DNA of 64,000 bases from Pseudonocardia kujensis. GTDB taxonomy: Bacteria; Actinomycetota; Actinomycetes; Mycobacteriales; Pseudonocardiaceae. Of the stretch, positions 34,381 through 43,840 are shown in pieces. The stretch covers positions 1 to 64,000 of the forward strand of contig NZ_JAJSOK010000038.1 of NCBI RefSeq assembly GCF_021283305.1, given 5' to 3'. A program made the translations under genes and the position numbers. The notes under the pieces are model-generated. The model was not told where the DNA came from and did not search any database. It was given only the letters and a program-made list of their open reading frames with translations. Positions within the stretch are counted from its first letter, which is position 1, and each line of letters opens with the position of its first letter.

Positions 34381-35460
34381 TCAGCGCTCCCGCTCGCCCC
34401 GGATGAACTCCTCGACCGCGTTGCGGGCCTCGGAGTCGCTGTACTGCTCCGGCGGGGACTTCATGAAGTAGCTCGACGCGGAGAGGATGGGACCGCCGAT
34501 CCCGCGGTCCTTCGCGATCTTCGCGGCGCGCACGGCGTCGATGATGATGCCCGCGGAGTTGGGCGAGTCCCAGACCTCGAGCTTGTACTCCAGGTTGAGC
34601 GGGACGTCGCCGAACGCGCGGCCCTCGAGCCGGACGTAGGCCCACTTGCGGTCGTCGAGCCAGGCGACGTAGTCCGACGGCCCGATGTGCACGTTGTCCT
34701 TGCCCATGTCCCGGTCGACCTGCGAGGTCACCGACTGGGTCTTGGACACCTTCTTCGACTCGAGGCGCTCGAGCTCCTTCATGTTCAGGAAGTCCATGTT
34801 CCCGCCCACGTTGAGCTGCATCGTGCGGTCGAGCTGCACGCCGCGGTCCTCGAACAGCCTGGCCAGCACCCGGTGGGTGATGGTGGCGCCCACCTGGGAC
34901 TTGATGTCGTCGCCCACGATCGGGACGCCGGCGTCGGTGAACTTCTGCGCCCACTCCGGGTCCGAGGCGATGAAGACCGGCAGCGCGTTCACGAACGCCA
35001 CCTTCGCGTCGATCGCGGCCTGCGCGTAGAAGCGGTCGGCCGCCTCGCTGCCCACCGGGAGGTAGGAGACGAGGACGTCCGCCTGCGTCTCGCGCAGCAC
35101 CTGCGCGACGTCGACCGGCTCCTCGTCCGACTCGGTGATCGTCTCGCGGTAGAAGCGACCCAGCCCGTCGAGGGTGTGGCCGCGCTGGACCGGGACGCCG
35201 AGCGGCGGCACGTCGGCGATCTTGATCGTGTTGTTCTCGCTGGCCGTGATGGCTTCCGAGAGATCGCGCCCGACCTTCTTCGCGTCGACGTCGAACGCGG
35301 CGACGAACTTCACGTCGCGCACGTGGTAGCCGCCGAAGTCGACGTGCATCAGGCCGGGGACGCGGGTGGCCGGGTCGGCGTCCGCGTAGTACTGGACGCC
35401 CTGGACCAGCGACGCCGCACAGTTGCCGACGCCGACGACGGCGACTCGCACCTCACTCAT
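34381..35460 (-). CDS. ino1: Inositol-3-phosphate synthase
   Basis: 359 residues from ATG 35458-35460 (MSEVRVAVVGVGNCAASLVQ). NAD-binding GVGNCAASL at the start, then GDDIKSQVGATITHRVLA, QLNVGGNMDFLNM and the lysine-containing SKTQSV segment, all diagnostic of actinobacterial myo-inositol-phosphate synthase. It makes inositol-1-phosphate from glucose-6-phosphate for phosphatidylinositol and mycothiol. The padR gene lies 42 bp upstream on the same strand, as in mycobacteria, and probably shares its transcript. Confidence 0.97.
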   Translation of the reverse strand: MSEVRVAVVGVGNCAASLVQGVQYYADADPATRVPGLMHVDFGGYHVRDVKFVAAFDVDAKKVGRDLSEAITASENNTIKIADVPPLGVPVQRGHTLDGLGRFYRETITESDEEPVDVAQVLRETQADVLVSYLPVGSEAADRFYAQAAIDAKVAFVNALPVFIASDPEWAQKFTDAGVPIVGDDIKSQVGATITHRVLARLFEDRGVQLDRTMQLNVGGNMDFLNMKELERLESKKVSKTQSVTSQVDRDMGKDNVHIGPSDYVAWLDDRKWAYVRLEGRAFGDVPLNLEYKLEVWDSPNSAGIIIDAVRAAKIAKDRGIGGPILSASSYFMKSPPEQYSDSEARNAVEEFIRGERER

Positions 35461-35502
35461 GCCGGCTCTCCTTACTTTTTCGGTCGGTGACTTCGGCCTT
35501 CG

Positions 35503-36072
35503 TCAAGGCCTGACGGGTCCGGCCTCGTCGCCGGGGTGACGCTCCCGCTCGATGAGCTCGTTCAGCCACCGCACCTCGCGCTCGGTGGTGTCGAGCCCCA
35601 GCTCGTGCAGCTCGCGGGTGTACCGGTCGATCTGCTCGCCGGCCCTGGCGAGCGCCGCGCGCAACCCCTCGCGGCGCTCCTCGACGGCCCGTCGCCTGCC
35701 CTCCAGGATCCGCATCCGGGTCTCGGCGGGGGTCCGGGAGAAGAACGCCATGTGGACGCCGAAGCTCTCGTCGTCCCAGGTCTGCGGGCCGGACTCGGCC
35801 AGCAGCTCGGCGAAGCGCTCCTTGCCGTCGGCGGTGATCCGGTAGACGCGCCTGGCGCGCCGGGACCAGCCGCCGCCGGTCGCCGGGGGGCTCCCGGACC
35901 GGTCCGGGTCCTCGACGATGAGGTCCGCGCGGACGAGCCTGCGCAGCGCCGGGTAGAGCGAGCCGTAGGAGAAGGCACGGAACCCGCCGAGCCGCAGCCC
36001 GAGCTGTTTGCGCAGCTCGTAGCCGTGCATCGGCGCTTCCAGCAGCAGCCCGAGGATGGCGAACTCGAGCAT
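35503..36072 (-). CDS. PadR family transcriptional regulator
   Basis: 189 residues from ATG 36070-36072 (MLEFAILGLLLEAPMHGYEL) with GGAGG about 7 nt upstream. The winged-helix N-terminus (1-90) has the PadR hallmarks HGYELRKQL and SYGSLYPALRRL. The C-terminal helical dimerisation arm (about 100-180) is of the longer subfamily. It likely controls itself and possibly ino1 through the 13-bp palindrome at 36138. Ligand unknown. Confidence 0.92.
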   Translation of the reverse strand: MLEFAILGLLLEAPMHGYELRKQLGLRLGGFRAFSYGSLYPALRRLVRADLIVEDPDRSGSPPATGGGWSRRARRVYRITADGKERFAELLAESGPQTWDDESFGVHMAFFSRTPAETRMRILEGRRRAVEERREGLRAALARAGEQIDRYTRELHELGLDTTEREVRWLNELIERERHPGDEAGPVRP

Positions 36073-36137
36073 CCGCCTCCCTCCTCCCACGTGCCGTCCG
36101 GGGACCCCGCTGTCCCCGGCGATCGGTCGGGTCACTA

Positions 36138-36150
36138 TATCGGCCCGATA
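36138..36150. promoter_or_regulatory. Candidate PadR operator
   Basis: A perfect odd palindrome TATCGG-C-CCGATA, 66 bp upstream of the padR start, flanked by further symmetric bases (ACTATATCGG ... CCGATACAT). It is in the padR-DUF5318 divergent region, so it could govern both directions. Confidence 0.55.
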
Positions 36151-36256
36151 CATCCGGAGGCAGTGTCGAGATTCCGGTCACGCTCCCGACCTGCGTGTGC
36201 GCCAGGCGGCCCCGCCCGTCCGGGCGGTTCGGGGACCGCACGGGCGGGTGGCTGAG

Positions 36257-36262
36257 TACCCT
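36257..36262 (+). promoter_or_regulatory. Leaderless promoter -10 of the DUF5318 gene
   Basis: TACCCT, 6 nt before GTG 36269. No ribosome site precedes the start, consistent with a leaderless message. Confidence 0.55.
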
Positions 36263-36268
36263 GGTCGG

Positions 36269-36673
36269 GTGCTCACCCAGCGACAGGTCGTCGACTACGC
36301 GTTGCGGCGCCGTGCGCTGCTCGCGGACGTCTACGCCGGTCGGGTGGGAACCGCGGAGGTCTGTGACGCGAGCCCGTACCTGCTGCGGGCCGCCCGGTTC
36401 CACGGCCGGCCCACGCAGCAGCAGTGCCCGGTGTGCCGCAAGGAGCGGCTGACCCACGTCTGGTGGGTGTTCGGCGAGGAGCTCCGCCAGGTGTCCGGCT
36501 CGGCCCGCGACCCCGAGGAGGTCGAGGAGCTGGCGGCCCGGCACGGCGAGTTCTCCGTCTACCTCGTGGAGGTCTGTCGCACGTGCAGCTGGAACCATCT
36601 GGTCCAATCGGCCGTGCTGGGCACCGGTGCCCGGCCCGACCGTCCGCGTCGCCGGAGGACCGCCGCCGAGTGA
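36269..36673 (+). CDS. DUF5318 family protein with zinc-ribbon-like Cys motifs
   Basis: 134 residues from GTG 36269 (VLTQRQVVDYALRRRALLAD). Two Cys pairs, CPVCRKERL (about 54-57) and CRTCSWNHL (about 103-106), probably bind one zinc. The family is restricted to Actinobacteria and always lies near padR and ponA (Rv0049 in M. tuberculosis). Function unknown. A basic RRRR tail closes the protein. ponA starts 129 bp downstream. Confidence 0.88.
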   Translation: MLTQRQVVDYALRRRALLADVYAGRVGTAEVCDASPYLLRAARFHGRPTQQQCPVCRKERLTHVWWVFGEELRQVSGSARDPEEVEELAARHGEFSVYLVEVCRTCSWNHLVQSAVLGTGARPDRPRRRRTAAE

Positions 36674-36801
36674 CGACCCCCGCCCGATGACCCCCGCCCG
36701 ATGACCCCCGACCCCGTGAGCCGTACAGCGCCCGCACCCCACGCCCCAGCCCGGTCCGCCCCTGCTCCCCGCCGGCGGACCGGAGAAGCACGGAGCCCGC
36801 G

Positions 36802-39384
36802 GTGACCGATCAACGCAGCGACCGACCAGCAGCCGGCGGCCCGCCGCCCCGGCCCGGAGTCCCGGACGTCTGGGACATCCGCCCGAACCAGGGCCCCCCG
36901 CCCCAGGGTGGGGGGCCCTGGCGGGGTCGCGCGAGCCGGTCCGGTCCGCCCCCGGCGGGTCCGGTGCAGGGCGGTCCGGCCGGTCCGGTGCCCGCGGGCC
37001 CGCCGCAGGGCCCGCCCCCCGGCATGCACCCGCCCGCGCCGCCCGGTCCCTACGGCCCGCCGAACCGCCCGATGCCGCAGCGCGTGGGGCCCCAGGGCCG
37101 GCAGGGCCCCCCGGGCGGTCCCCCGCCCGCCGGTCCCCCGCCGCTGCTGACCCACGACGCCGCCACGTCCGGCCCGGACGACCGGCCGACGTCGCTCGCC
37201 CTGGCCGACCCGCCCGGACCGCCGCCGCGCCGCCCGGGAAGCGGAGGCGGTGGCGACGGCGACGACGGTGGTCGCCGGCCGGGACGGAGGCGGCTCGTGC
37301 GCCGGATCGTGCTGTGGGCCCTGGCCGTGCTGGTCGTGGGGCCGTTCCTGGCGTTCGCGATCGGCTGGGTGGCGTTCAAGGTGCCCAGCTCCGACGACGT
37401 GGCCAACACGCAGGTGGCCACCTTCACCTTCGCCGACGGCAGCCCGCTCGCCACGGTCCGGCCCAACAACATCAACCGGACCAACGTCACCCTCGACCAG
37501 GTGCCGCAGCAGGTGCAGCACGCCGTGCTGTCCGCCGAGGACCGCTCGTTCTTCTCGAACCCGGGCTTCGACGTCTCCGGCATCGGCCGCGCGGTGTGGA
37601 GCCAGTTGACCGGCGGCATCGGCGGCGGCTCGACGATCACCCAGCAGTACATCAAGGTGACGACCGGCCAGGACCAGTTCTCGCTCTGGCGCAAGTACCG
37701 GGAGATCGTGCTCGCCGCGAAGATCTCCAAGGAGCAGACCAAGCAGGAGATCCTGGAGAACTACCTCAACGCGATCTACCTGGGCCGCGGCGCGTACGGC
37801 ATCCAGGCCGCCAGCCAGGCGTACTTCGGCAAGGACGTCCAGCAGCTCGACGCGTCCGAGGGCGCGATGCTCGCGGGGCTGATCCAGTCGCCGTCGCGCT
37901 GGGACCCGGCGAAGAACCTGGACAAGTCGCAGGAGCGCTGGAACTTCGTGCTCGACGGCGAGGTCCAGATGGGCTGGATGACGCCGGCCGAGCGCGCGCA
38001 GCAGCAGTTCCCGCAGTGGCAGCAGCCGTCGGCGGCCGAGGGCGGCATCCCCGGCGACGCCAACGGCCACATCTACAACCAGGTGCGCGCCGAGCTGGAG
38101 CAGAACGGGATCTCCGAGGCGGAGATCAACACCGAGGGCCTGACCGTGCAGACCACGATCGACCCGGACAAGCAGAAGGACGCCGTCGACGCCGCCAACG
38201 CGGTGATGAAGGGGCAGCCGAAGAACCTGCGCACCTCCCTCGTGTCGATCGACCCGAAGACGGGCGCGGTGCTGGCGTACTTCGGCGGCAACGACGGCGT
38301 CGGGCTCGACTACGCGCAGGCCTCCAAGCAGCCCGGGTCGTCGTTCAAGCCGTTCGTGCTCGCCGCGGCCCTGCAGCAGCCGGACCCGATCGGCCTGGGC
38401 ACCCAGTACGACGGTTCGTCGCCGCAGGTGCTCGCGGGCCAGAAGGTCTCGAACTCCGAGGGCGTGAGCTGCGGCCGGTGCTCGGTGAAGACCGCGATGA
38501 CGCAGTCGATCAACACGGTCTTCTACAAGATGGCGCTCGACGTCGGCCCGCAGAAGGTCGCCGACGCCGCGATCAAGGCCGGCATCCCGGCCGCGCCGCT
38601 GGCCAATCCGACCGGCGGCATCGCGCTCGGCGACAAGAACGTCACCACCGAGAACATGGCCTCCGCCTTCGCCACGTTCGCGGCCGACGGCGTCGCCCGC
38701 CAGCCCTACCTCGTCGCGAAGGTGACCACGAGCGACGGCCGGGTCATCTTCGACCACGGCGCCGGCTCGTCGGCCGGGACCCAGGCGTTCAGCCAGCAGG
38801 TCGCCCGCAACGTCACCGAGTCGATGACGGACGTGGCGAGCTCCTCGCGGATCGGGCTGCGGGACGGTCGCCCGGTCGCCGCCAAGACCGGCACGGTCCA
38901 GAGCAGCGTCGAGGGCCAGAACAACGACGCCTGGACCGTCGGCTACACCCCGCAGATCGCCACCGCGGTGTGGGTCGGCACGGACGACAACTCGCCGATC
39001 AAGAACTCGGCCGGCCGGCCGATCTACGGGCGCATGCTGCCCGGCTCGATCTGGCAGCAGTTCATGTCCGACGCGCTGCGCGGGACGGACGTCGAGCCCT
39101 GGTCGAAGTTCACGCCGATCGGGCAGGCCCCGGTCTCGGACTACCCGAGCCAGTCGACCGCGCCCACCCAGTCCGCCGACCCGAACGGCGACGGGCAGGA
39201 CAACCAGCAACGCCGCAACCGCGACAACGGCGGCAACGGCGACAACGGCGACAACGGGAACCGCAACGGAAACGGGAACGGCAACTCCCGCAACGGGAAC
39301 GGCAACGGGAACGGCGACGGGAACGGGAACTCCGGGGACGGCCGCGGGAACGGGGACGGCGGCAACGACGGCGGCGACAACTAG
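36802..39384 (+). CDS. ponA: Bifunctional class A penicillin-binding protein
   Basis: 860 residues from GTG 36802. A 165-residue Pro/Gly-rich cytoplasmic N-terminus precedes one membrane helix (about 169-192). Glycosyltransferase domain (GT51) with catalytic Glu in AEDRSFF (Glu246) and GGSTITQQY. Transpeptidase domain with SSFK (Ser513), SIN motif in TQSINTVFYK and KTGT (Lys695). The C-terminal 60 residues are almost pure Asn-Gly-Asp (low-complexity), possibly wall-exposed. It polymerises and crosslinks peptidoglycan at the growing pole. It abuts the GT87 gene (39385) without a gap. Confidence 0.96.
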   Translation: MTDQRSDRPAAGGPPPRPGVPDVWDIRPNQGPPPQGGGPWRGRASRSGPPPAGPVQGGPAGPVPAGPPQGPPPGMHPPAPPGPYGPPNRPMPQRVGPQGRQGPPGGPPPAGPPPLLTHDAATSGPDDRPTSLALADPPGPPPRRPGSGGGGDGDDGGRRPGRRRLVRRIVLWALAVLVVGPFLAFAIGWVAFKVPSSDDVANTQVATFTFADGSPLATVRPNNINRTNVTLDQVPQQVQHAVLSAEDRSFFSNPGFDVSGIGRAVWSQLTGGIGGGSTITQQYIKVTTGQDQFSLWRKYREIVLAAKISKEQTKQEILENYLNAIYLGRGAYGIQAASQAYFGKDVQQLDASEGAMLAGLIQSPSRWDPAKNLDKSQERWNFVLDGEVQMGWMTPAERAQQQFPQWQQPSAAEGGIPGDANGHIYNQVRAELEQNGISEAEINTEGLTVQTTIDPDKQKDAVDAANAVMKGQPKNLRTSLVSIDPKTGAVLAYFGGNDGVGLDYAQASKQPGSSFKPFVLAAALQQPDPIGLGTQYDGSSPQVLAGQKVSNSEGVSCGRCSVKTAMTQSINTVFYKMALDVGPQKVADAAIKAGIPAAPLANPTGGIALGDKNVTTENMASAFATFAADGVARQPYLVAKVTTSDGRVIFDHGAGSSAGTQAFSQQVARNVTESMTDVASSSRIGLRDGRPVAAKTGTVQSSVEGQNNDAWTVGYTPQIATAVWVGTDDNSPIKNSAGRPIYGRMLPGSIWQQFMSDALRGTDVEPWSKFTPIGQAPVSDYPSQSTAPTQSADPNGDGQDNQQRRNRDNGGNGDNGDNGNRNGNGNGNSRNGNGNGNGDGNGNSGDGRGNGDGGNDGGDN

Positions 39385-40983
39385 GTGACCCCGCCGGTCG
39401 CCCCCGGGGACACGGCGTCGTCCGCGTCGTCCGGGTCGCCCGCGGTCCGGCGGCCGACCCGCCGGACGGAGCCGTCGCACACGCCGTCCCGGGTGGTCCC
39501 GACGTGGACCGAGCCGTTCGTCGCGGCGGCCAGCCGCGTGATCGGCGGGCCCCTCGGCCGGCACGCCCTCGTCGGGCGTGCCGCCTTCTGGACCCCGCTG
39601 CGGGTGGTGCTGCTGCTCGCCGTGGTGATGCTCGCGCTGGGCTGGCTGGGCAAGTCCCCGTGCCTGCAGCAGTACCGCACGGACGACGGGCAGCTGGCGC
39701 TCGACTGGCAGAACAACCGCCAGTACGTGGCCCTGTGCTACTCGGACACGGTGCCGCTGTACGGCATCGAGCGGCTCGACGACCCGTCGGCCGTCCCGTA
39801 CCGCGACACGTGGACCGACACCTCGGCCGCCGGTGCCCCGCAGACCCGGTACATGGAGTATCCGGTGCTCACGGGCTTCTACCAGTGGGCGACGGCGCGG
39901 CTGACGGACGGCTGGCAGGCCGCGGCCGCGGTGCTCCCGCTGCCGACGGCGCTGTCGGTCGTCGTGTACTTCGACCTCGTCGCGGTCGGCCTGGCGTTCG
40001 CCTGGATCGTCGCGGTGTGGGCGGTCGTGCGGCTGCGCCCGGACCGGCCGTGGGACGCCGCGCTGGTCGCGATCTCGCCGCTGGTGGCCGTGCACGCCTT
40101 CACCAACTTCGACGCCCTGGCCGTCGCCCTGGCCTGCGCCGGGCTGCTCGCGATCGCGCGCCGGCGGCCGGTCCTCGGCGGGCTGCTGCTCGGGCTCGGC
40201 GGCGCCACCAAGCTCTACCCGCTGCTCCTGCTGCTGCCGGTGCTGCTGGTCGCCGCCCGCCGCCGCGAGCTCGGCACGGCGTGGCGGACGATCGGCGCCG
40301 CCGTCGCCACCTGGCTGGTGGTGAACCTGCCCGTCGCGATCGCCTGGCCCACGGGCTGGTGGGAGTTCTTCCGGCTCAACCGCACCCGCCCCGCCGACCC
40401 CGACTCGCTCTACTACGCGCTGTCCTACTTCACGGGCTGGAGCGGGTTCGACGGCCCGCTGCACGCCGACCAGGCGCCGAACACGCTCAACGCGGTGACC
40501 GCCGCGCTGCTCGTGACCGCCTGCGCGGGCCTGGTCGTGCTGGCCGCCAAGGCGCCCCGGCCGCCCCGGCTGGCGTCGCTGGCGTTCCTCGTCGTCGCCG
40601 CGTTCCTGCTGGTCAACAAGGTGTGGAGCCCGCAGTACTCGCTCTGGCTGGTGCCGCTGGCCGTGCTCGCGCTGCCGCGCTGGCGGTTGCTGCTCGCGTG
40701 GATGGCCGTCGACGCGCTGGTCTGGGTGCCGCGGATGTTCTTCTACGTCGGCACGGACAACAAGGGGTTGCCCCCGGACTGGTTCCTCGGCGCGGTCCTG
40801 CTCCGCGACGCCGTCGTCGTGCTGCTGTGCGTGCTCGTCGTGCGCTCGATCCTGCGGCCCTCGCGGGACCCGGTGCGCGCGGGCGACCCGAACCGTGATC
40901 CGGACTGGCCGCTGCGACAGCGGTCACAGCGGCCCGCGCGCCGGGTCCGCGTGGGGCAGAGTCCGGAGCATGGCAACGGGTGA
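39385..40983 (+). CDS. GT87-type polyprenol-dependent membrane glycosyltransferase
   Basis: 532 residues, GTG directly after the ponA stop. About ten membrane helices after a 60-residue basic N-terminus. The periplasmic first loop holds CYSDTVPLYGIERL and YMEYPVLTGFYQWATARL, a pattern shared with the second GT87 protein at 41493. The conserved AFTNFDALAVALACAGLLAI and LLLGLGGATKLYPLLLLLPV are signatures of the DUF2029/GT87 mannosyltransferases that use lipid-linked sugars. The homologue beside ponA in M. tuberculosis is Rv0051. Substrate not known. Confidence 0.88.
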   Translation: MTPPVAPGDTASSASSGSPAVRRPTRRTEPSHTPSRVVPTWTEPFVAAASRVIGGPLGRHALVGRAAFWTPLRVVLLLAVVMLALGWLGKSPCLQQYRTDDGQLALDWQNNRQYVALCYSDTVPLYGIERLDDPSAVPYRDTWTDTSAAGAPQTRYMEYPVLTGFYQWATARLTDGWQAAAAVLPLPTALSVVVYFDLVAVGLAFAWIVAVWAVVRLRPDRPWDAALVAISPLVAVHAFTNFDALAVALACAGLLAIARRRPVLGGLLLGLGGATKLYPLLLLLPVLLVAARRRELGTAWRTIGAAVATWLVVNLPVAIAWPTGWWEFFRLNRTRPADPDSLYYALSYFTGWSGFDGPLHADQAPNTLNAVTAALLVTACAGLVVLAAKAPRPPRLASLAFLVVAAFLLVNKVWSPQYSLWLVPLAVLALPRWRLLLAWMAVDALVWVPRMFFYVGTDNKGLPPDWFLGAVLLRDAVVVLLCVLVVRSILRPSRDPVRAGDPNRDPDWPLRQRSQRPARRVRVGQSPEHGNG

Positions 40984-41629
40984 GGGCGGGGTCGGCGCCG
41001 ACTCCGGGGACCGCGTCGCGGCGCTGCGCGCGGCCGTCGAGCAGCGGTTGGCCGGCTTCGAGCGGCGGGCCGTCGAGCGGCCGGACCTCAAGCGCTCCGC
41101 CGTCACCCTCACCCTGGTCACCACGGGCGGCGACGGGCTCGCCGGCGGGCTCGCCTTCCTCCTCACCCGGCGGGCCGCCACCCTGCGCCGGCACTCCGGC
41201 CAGTGGGCACTGCCGGGCGGGCGCTGCGACCCGGGCGAGACCATCACCGAGACCGGCCGCCGGGAGCTGCTCGAGGAGGTCGGGCTCGCGCTGGGCGAGG
41301 AGGCCGTGCTCGGGCTGCTCGACGACTACCCCACCCGGTCCGGCTACGTGATCACGCCGGTGGTGCTCTGGGGCGGCGCGGTGGGCGAGCTGACCCCGAA
41401 CCCCGACGAGGTCGGCGAGCTGTACCGGATCCCGCTGGCGGACATCGACGTGGAGCCGCGCTTCCTCACCATCCCGGAGTCCGAGGCGCCGGTCATCCAG
41501 GTGCCGCTGTTCGACCGGTTCGTGCACGCGCCGACGGGGGCGGTGCTGTACCAGGCCCGGGAGCTGCTGCTGCACGGCCGCCCGACGCGGGTGGACCACC
41601 TGGAGCAGCCGGTGTTCGCCTGGCGCTGA
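40970..41629 (+). CDS. NUDIX hydrolase (CoA pyrophosphohydrolase-like)
   Basis: 219 residues from ATG 40970 (MATGEGGVGADSGDRVAALR), overlapping the GT87 stop by 14 bp, with GGAG close upstream. NUDIX box GRCDPGETITETGRRELLEE followed by VG at about 86-107, preceded by HSGQWALPG. The layout, with an N-terminal LKRSAVTLTLV strand and a later LTPNPDEVGELYRIPL segment, resembles the NudL/CoA diphosphatase group. Its last 137 bp overlap the 3' end of the oppositely transcribed GT87 gene. Confidence 0.88.
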   Translation: MATGEGGVGADSGDRVAALRAAVEQRLAGFERRAVERPDLKRSAVTLTLVTTGGDGLAGGLAFLLTRRAATLRRHSGQWALPGGRCDPGETITETGRRELLEEVGLALGEEAVLGLLDDYPTRSGYVITPVVLWGGAVGELTPNPDEVGELYRIPLADIDVEPRFLTIPESEAPVIQVPLFDRFVHAPTGAVLYQARELLLHGRPTRVDHLEQPVFAWR

Positions 41630-43073
41630 CCTCGCCCGGCCCGCCGGGTCCGTCCGGTTCCCTCGGTTCCCCCGGGTCCCCGGGTTCTCCGGCGACCACG
41701 GTCGCGGGCGTGCGCAGGAAGAGCACGAACAGGATCGCGAGCAGGACCGCCTTGCCCCACACGCCCAGCACCACGGCCTGGGCGGCGAAGCCGGCGCCGA
41801 TCCCCGAGTCGGCCCGGACGTCGAGCAGGTAGAACCAGCGGAAGATGCCGACGCCGATGAGCGCGTCGGCCGCGAGATAGGCCGCGATCCAGCCCCAGCG
41901 CACCCGCAGCAGCACCAGGAACGGCAGCAGCCAGAGCGTGTACTGCGGCGAGTGCACCTTGTGCAGCAGAAGGAAGCCGCAGAGCATCGCCCCGCTGACC
42001 CCGATCCACGGGTAGACCGCCCCGCGTCGCCAGCGCAGCAGGCCCACGCCGGCCGCCGCCACGAAGGACAGCAGCACCAGGACGGGCGACAGCACGTCGG
42101 ACACCGCCCCGAACTCCTCGCCGAGGCCCAGGTCCGCCATCAGCGGCCGGACGCCCCAGAACCAGATCGAGTTCGTGCTGACGTCGATGGGGCGCTGCTG
42201 CTGGAAGGTGAACGAGGCCGCCCAGCCGGGGAAGCCGAGCACCGCGAAGGGCAGGTTCACCGCGACGGCGGTGAGGACGCCGGCGAGGCACACCCGGACC
42301 GCGCCCGCGACGTCGGGACCCGCGCCGGGCGGGCGACCCCGTGTGAGGACGTACAGCCCCAGCGGCAGCAGGAAGACCCCCGGGTAGAGCTTCATCGCGA
42401 AGCCCAGGCCGAGCAGTACCGCGGCCCCGGTCGCCCGGGTCCGCAGCGGCACCTCCCCGCGCAGCCCGTGCAGCACGAACACGGCGCCGACGGCGCAGGC
42501 GACGGCCGGCAGGTCCCAGTTGTGGAAGGCGTAGAGCACCAGTGGCGGACCGAGCGCCCACAGCAGCGCCCGCCAGCGCGCGAGCCGCCCCAGCATCCAG
42601 CCCGTGACCAGCCCGAACGGGGCCAGGAGCAGCGCGGAGGCGAGCAGGAAGCCGGCGTCGGTCGAGACACCGAGCGCCCCGAGCCACATCAGCACGCCGG
42701 TGAGCACCGGGTACTCGACGGTGCCGCCCTGCAGCTGCCCGTCCGGGGTGATCGAGCCGTGCACGTAGGGGAACACGTGCTGGTCGACGTCCCGGCCCAG
42801 CCACAGCTTCTGGATGTCGGAGTAGCAGACGTCCCGGTACTGCCGGACCACGTGGTCGGGGCCCGACCGGCCCGCGGCGTCGAACTCCGGGCCGGTGCAG
42901 CGGGCCTTGTTGGCGTAGCCGAGCACCAGGGTCAGGCCGGTGAGCAGGACCAGCAGGACCAGGCCCGCCGTGCCGAGGGGCGCGCGTGCGGGGCCGCCGG
43001 CCGGGCCGGGGTCGTGCGCGCCCGCGTCGTCGGGCCGCGCGGCCGGGGAGCCCGCGGCCGCGCTCCCGCTCAC
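41493..43073 (-). CDS. Second GT87-type membrane glycosyltransferase
   Basis: 526 residues from GTG 43071-43073 (VSGSAAAGSPAARPDDAGAH), overlapping the endonuclease gene stop by 4 bp. About ten membrane helices; the first periplasmic loop has VRQYRDVCYSDIQKLWLG and TVEYPVLTGVLMWLG, and AFHNWDLPAVACAVGAVFVL plus LGLGFAMKLYPGVFLLPLGL match the GT87 family and the protein at 39385. The cytoplasmic C-terminus runs as Pro/Gly/Ala-rich sequence past 41629, antisense to the NUDIX gene, to a stop at 41493. The two GT87 genes look like an old duplication. Confidence 0.85.
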   Translation of the reverse strand: MSGSAAAGSPAARPDDAGAHDPGPAGGPARAPLGTAGLVLLVLLTGLTLVLGYANKARCTGPEFDAAGRSGPDHVVRQYRDVCYSDIQKLWLGRDVDQHVFPYVHGSITPDGQLQGGTVEYPVLTGVLMWLGALGVSTDAGFLLASALLLAPFGLVTGWMLGRLARWRALLWALGPPLVLYAFHNWDLPAVACAVGAVFVLHGLRGEVPLRTRATGAAVLLGLGFAMKLYPGVFLLPLGLYVLTRGRPPGAGPDVAGAVRVCLAGVLTAVAVNLPFAVLGFPGWAASFTFQQQRPIDVSTNSIWFWGVRPLMADLGLGEEFGAVSDVLSPVLVLLSFVAAAGVGLLRWRRGAVYPWIGVSGAMLCGFLLLHKVHSPQYTLWLLPFLVLLRVRWGWIAAYLAADALIGVGIFRWFYLLDVRADSGIGAGFAAQAVVLGVWGKAVLLAILFVLFLRTPATVVAGEPGDPGEPREPDGPGGPGEVSARRTPAAPGGPPASGGRAAAAPGPGTAPPPSARARTGRTAAPG

Positions 43074-43840
43074 CGCCCGAGCTTCTCGCGCAGGAACGCG
43101 ATGTCCGCCGCCTGGCCCTCGGCGGGGGTCTCCACCACGACCGGTGCGTCCGCCGCGGCGCACACCGCGGCCAGGACCGCCGGCTCGATGGTCCCGGAGT
43201 CGACGTTGGCGTGCCGGTCGCGGGCGGAGTCGAACTCGTCCCGCGAGTTGTTCAGGTGCACCAGGTCGATCCGGCCGGTGATCGCCTTGGCCCGGTCCAC
43301 GACGTCGACCAGGTCCTCGCCGGCCGCGAACGCGTGGCAGGTGTCGAGGCAGAAACCGACGCCGAACTCGCCCACCGCGTCCCACAGCCGGGCCAGCGCG
43401 TCGAACTTGCGGGCCATCGCGTTGTCGCCGCCCGCGGTGTTCTCGATGAACACCGGCACCGCGAAGCCGCCCTCGTCCTCCTGGCGCTGCACGAACTTGC
43501 GCCAGTTGTCGACGCCGACGGCAGGGTCCTCGTCCCTGGTGACGTGCCCGCCGTGCACGACCAGCCCGATCGCGCCGACCGCCTTCGCGCCCTCCGCGTG
43601 CTGCACCACCAGCTTCCGCGAGGGGATGCGGATGCGGTTGTTCGGCGAGGCCACGTTGACGACGTACGGCGAGTGGACCACCGTCGCGACCTCCCCGGCG
43701 GCGAGCGCCTCGGCGTGCGGGTGCGGCTGCGGCTTCTTCCACCCCTGCGGGTCGGCGAGGAAGAACTGCACGATCTCCGCCCCCCGCTCGGCCGCCGCGG
43801 CGAGGGGGTCGTCGTCGCGGACATGGGCACCGATGAGCAT
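43070..43840 (-). CDS. Endonuclease IV-like TIM-barrel protein
   Basis: 256 residues from ATG 43838-43840 (MLIGAHVRDDDPLAAAAERG), supported by TACCCT exactly 7 nt upstream (leaderless). AP endonuclease family 2 pattern: IGAHV, VVHSPYVVNVAS, LVVHGGHV, VFIENTAGG, FCLDTCHAFAAG and LVHLNNSRDEFDS, covering most zinc ligands. It cleaves abasic sites if active; the ligand set looks complete. Coupled by a 4-bp overlap to the GT87 gene downstream. Confidence 0.88.
   Translation of the reverse strand: MLIGAHVRDDDPLAAAAERGAEIVQFFLADPQGWKKPQPHPHAEALAAGEVATVVHSPYVVNVASPNNRIRIPSRKLVVQHAEGAKAVGAIGLVVHGGHVTRDEDPAVGVDNWRKFVQRQEDEGGFAVPVFIENTAGGDNAMARKFDALARLWDAVGEFGVGFCLDTCHAFAAGEDLVDVVDRAKAITGRIDLVHLNNSRDEFDSARDRHANVDSGTIEPAVLAAVCAAADAPVVVETPAEGQAADIAFLREKLGR

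Noticed and set aside
41640..41700. CCC/GGT-rich run as a separate tandem repeat after the NUDIX gene
   Set aside because: It is the codon repeat of the Pro/Gly/Glu tail of the GT87 protein on the other strand.
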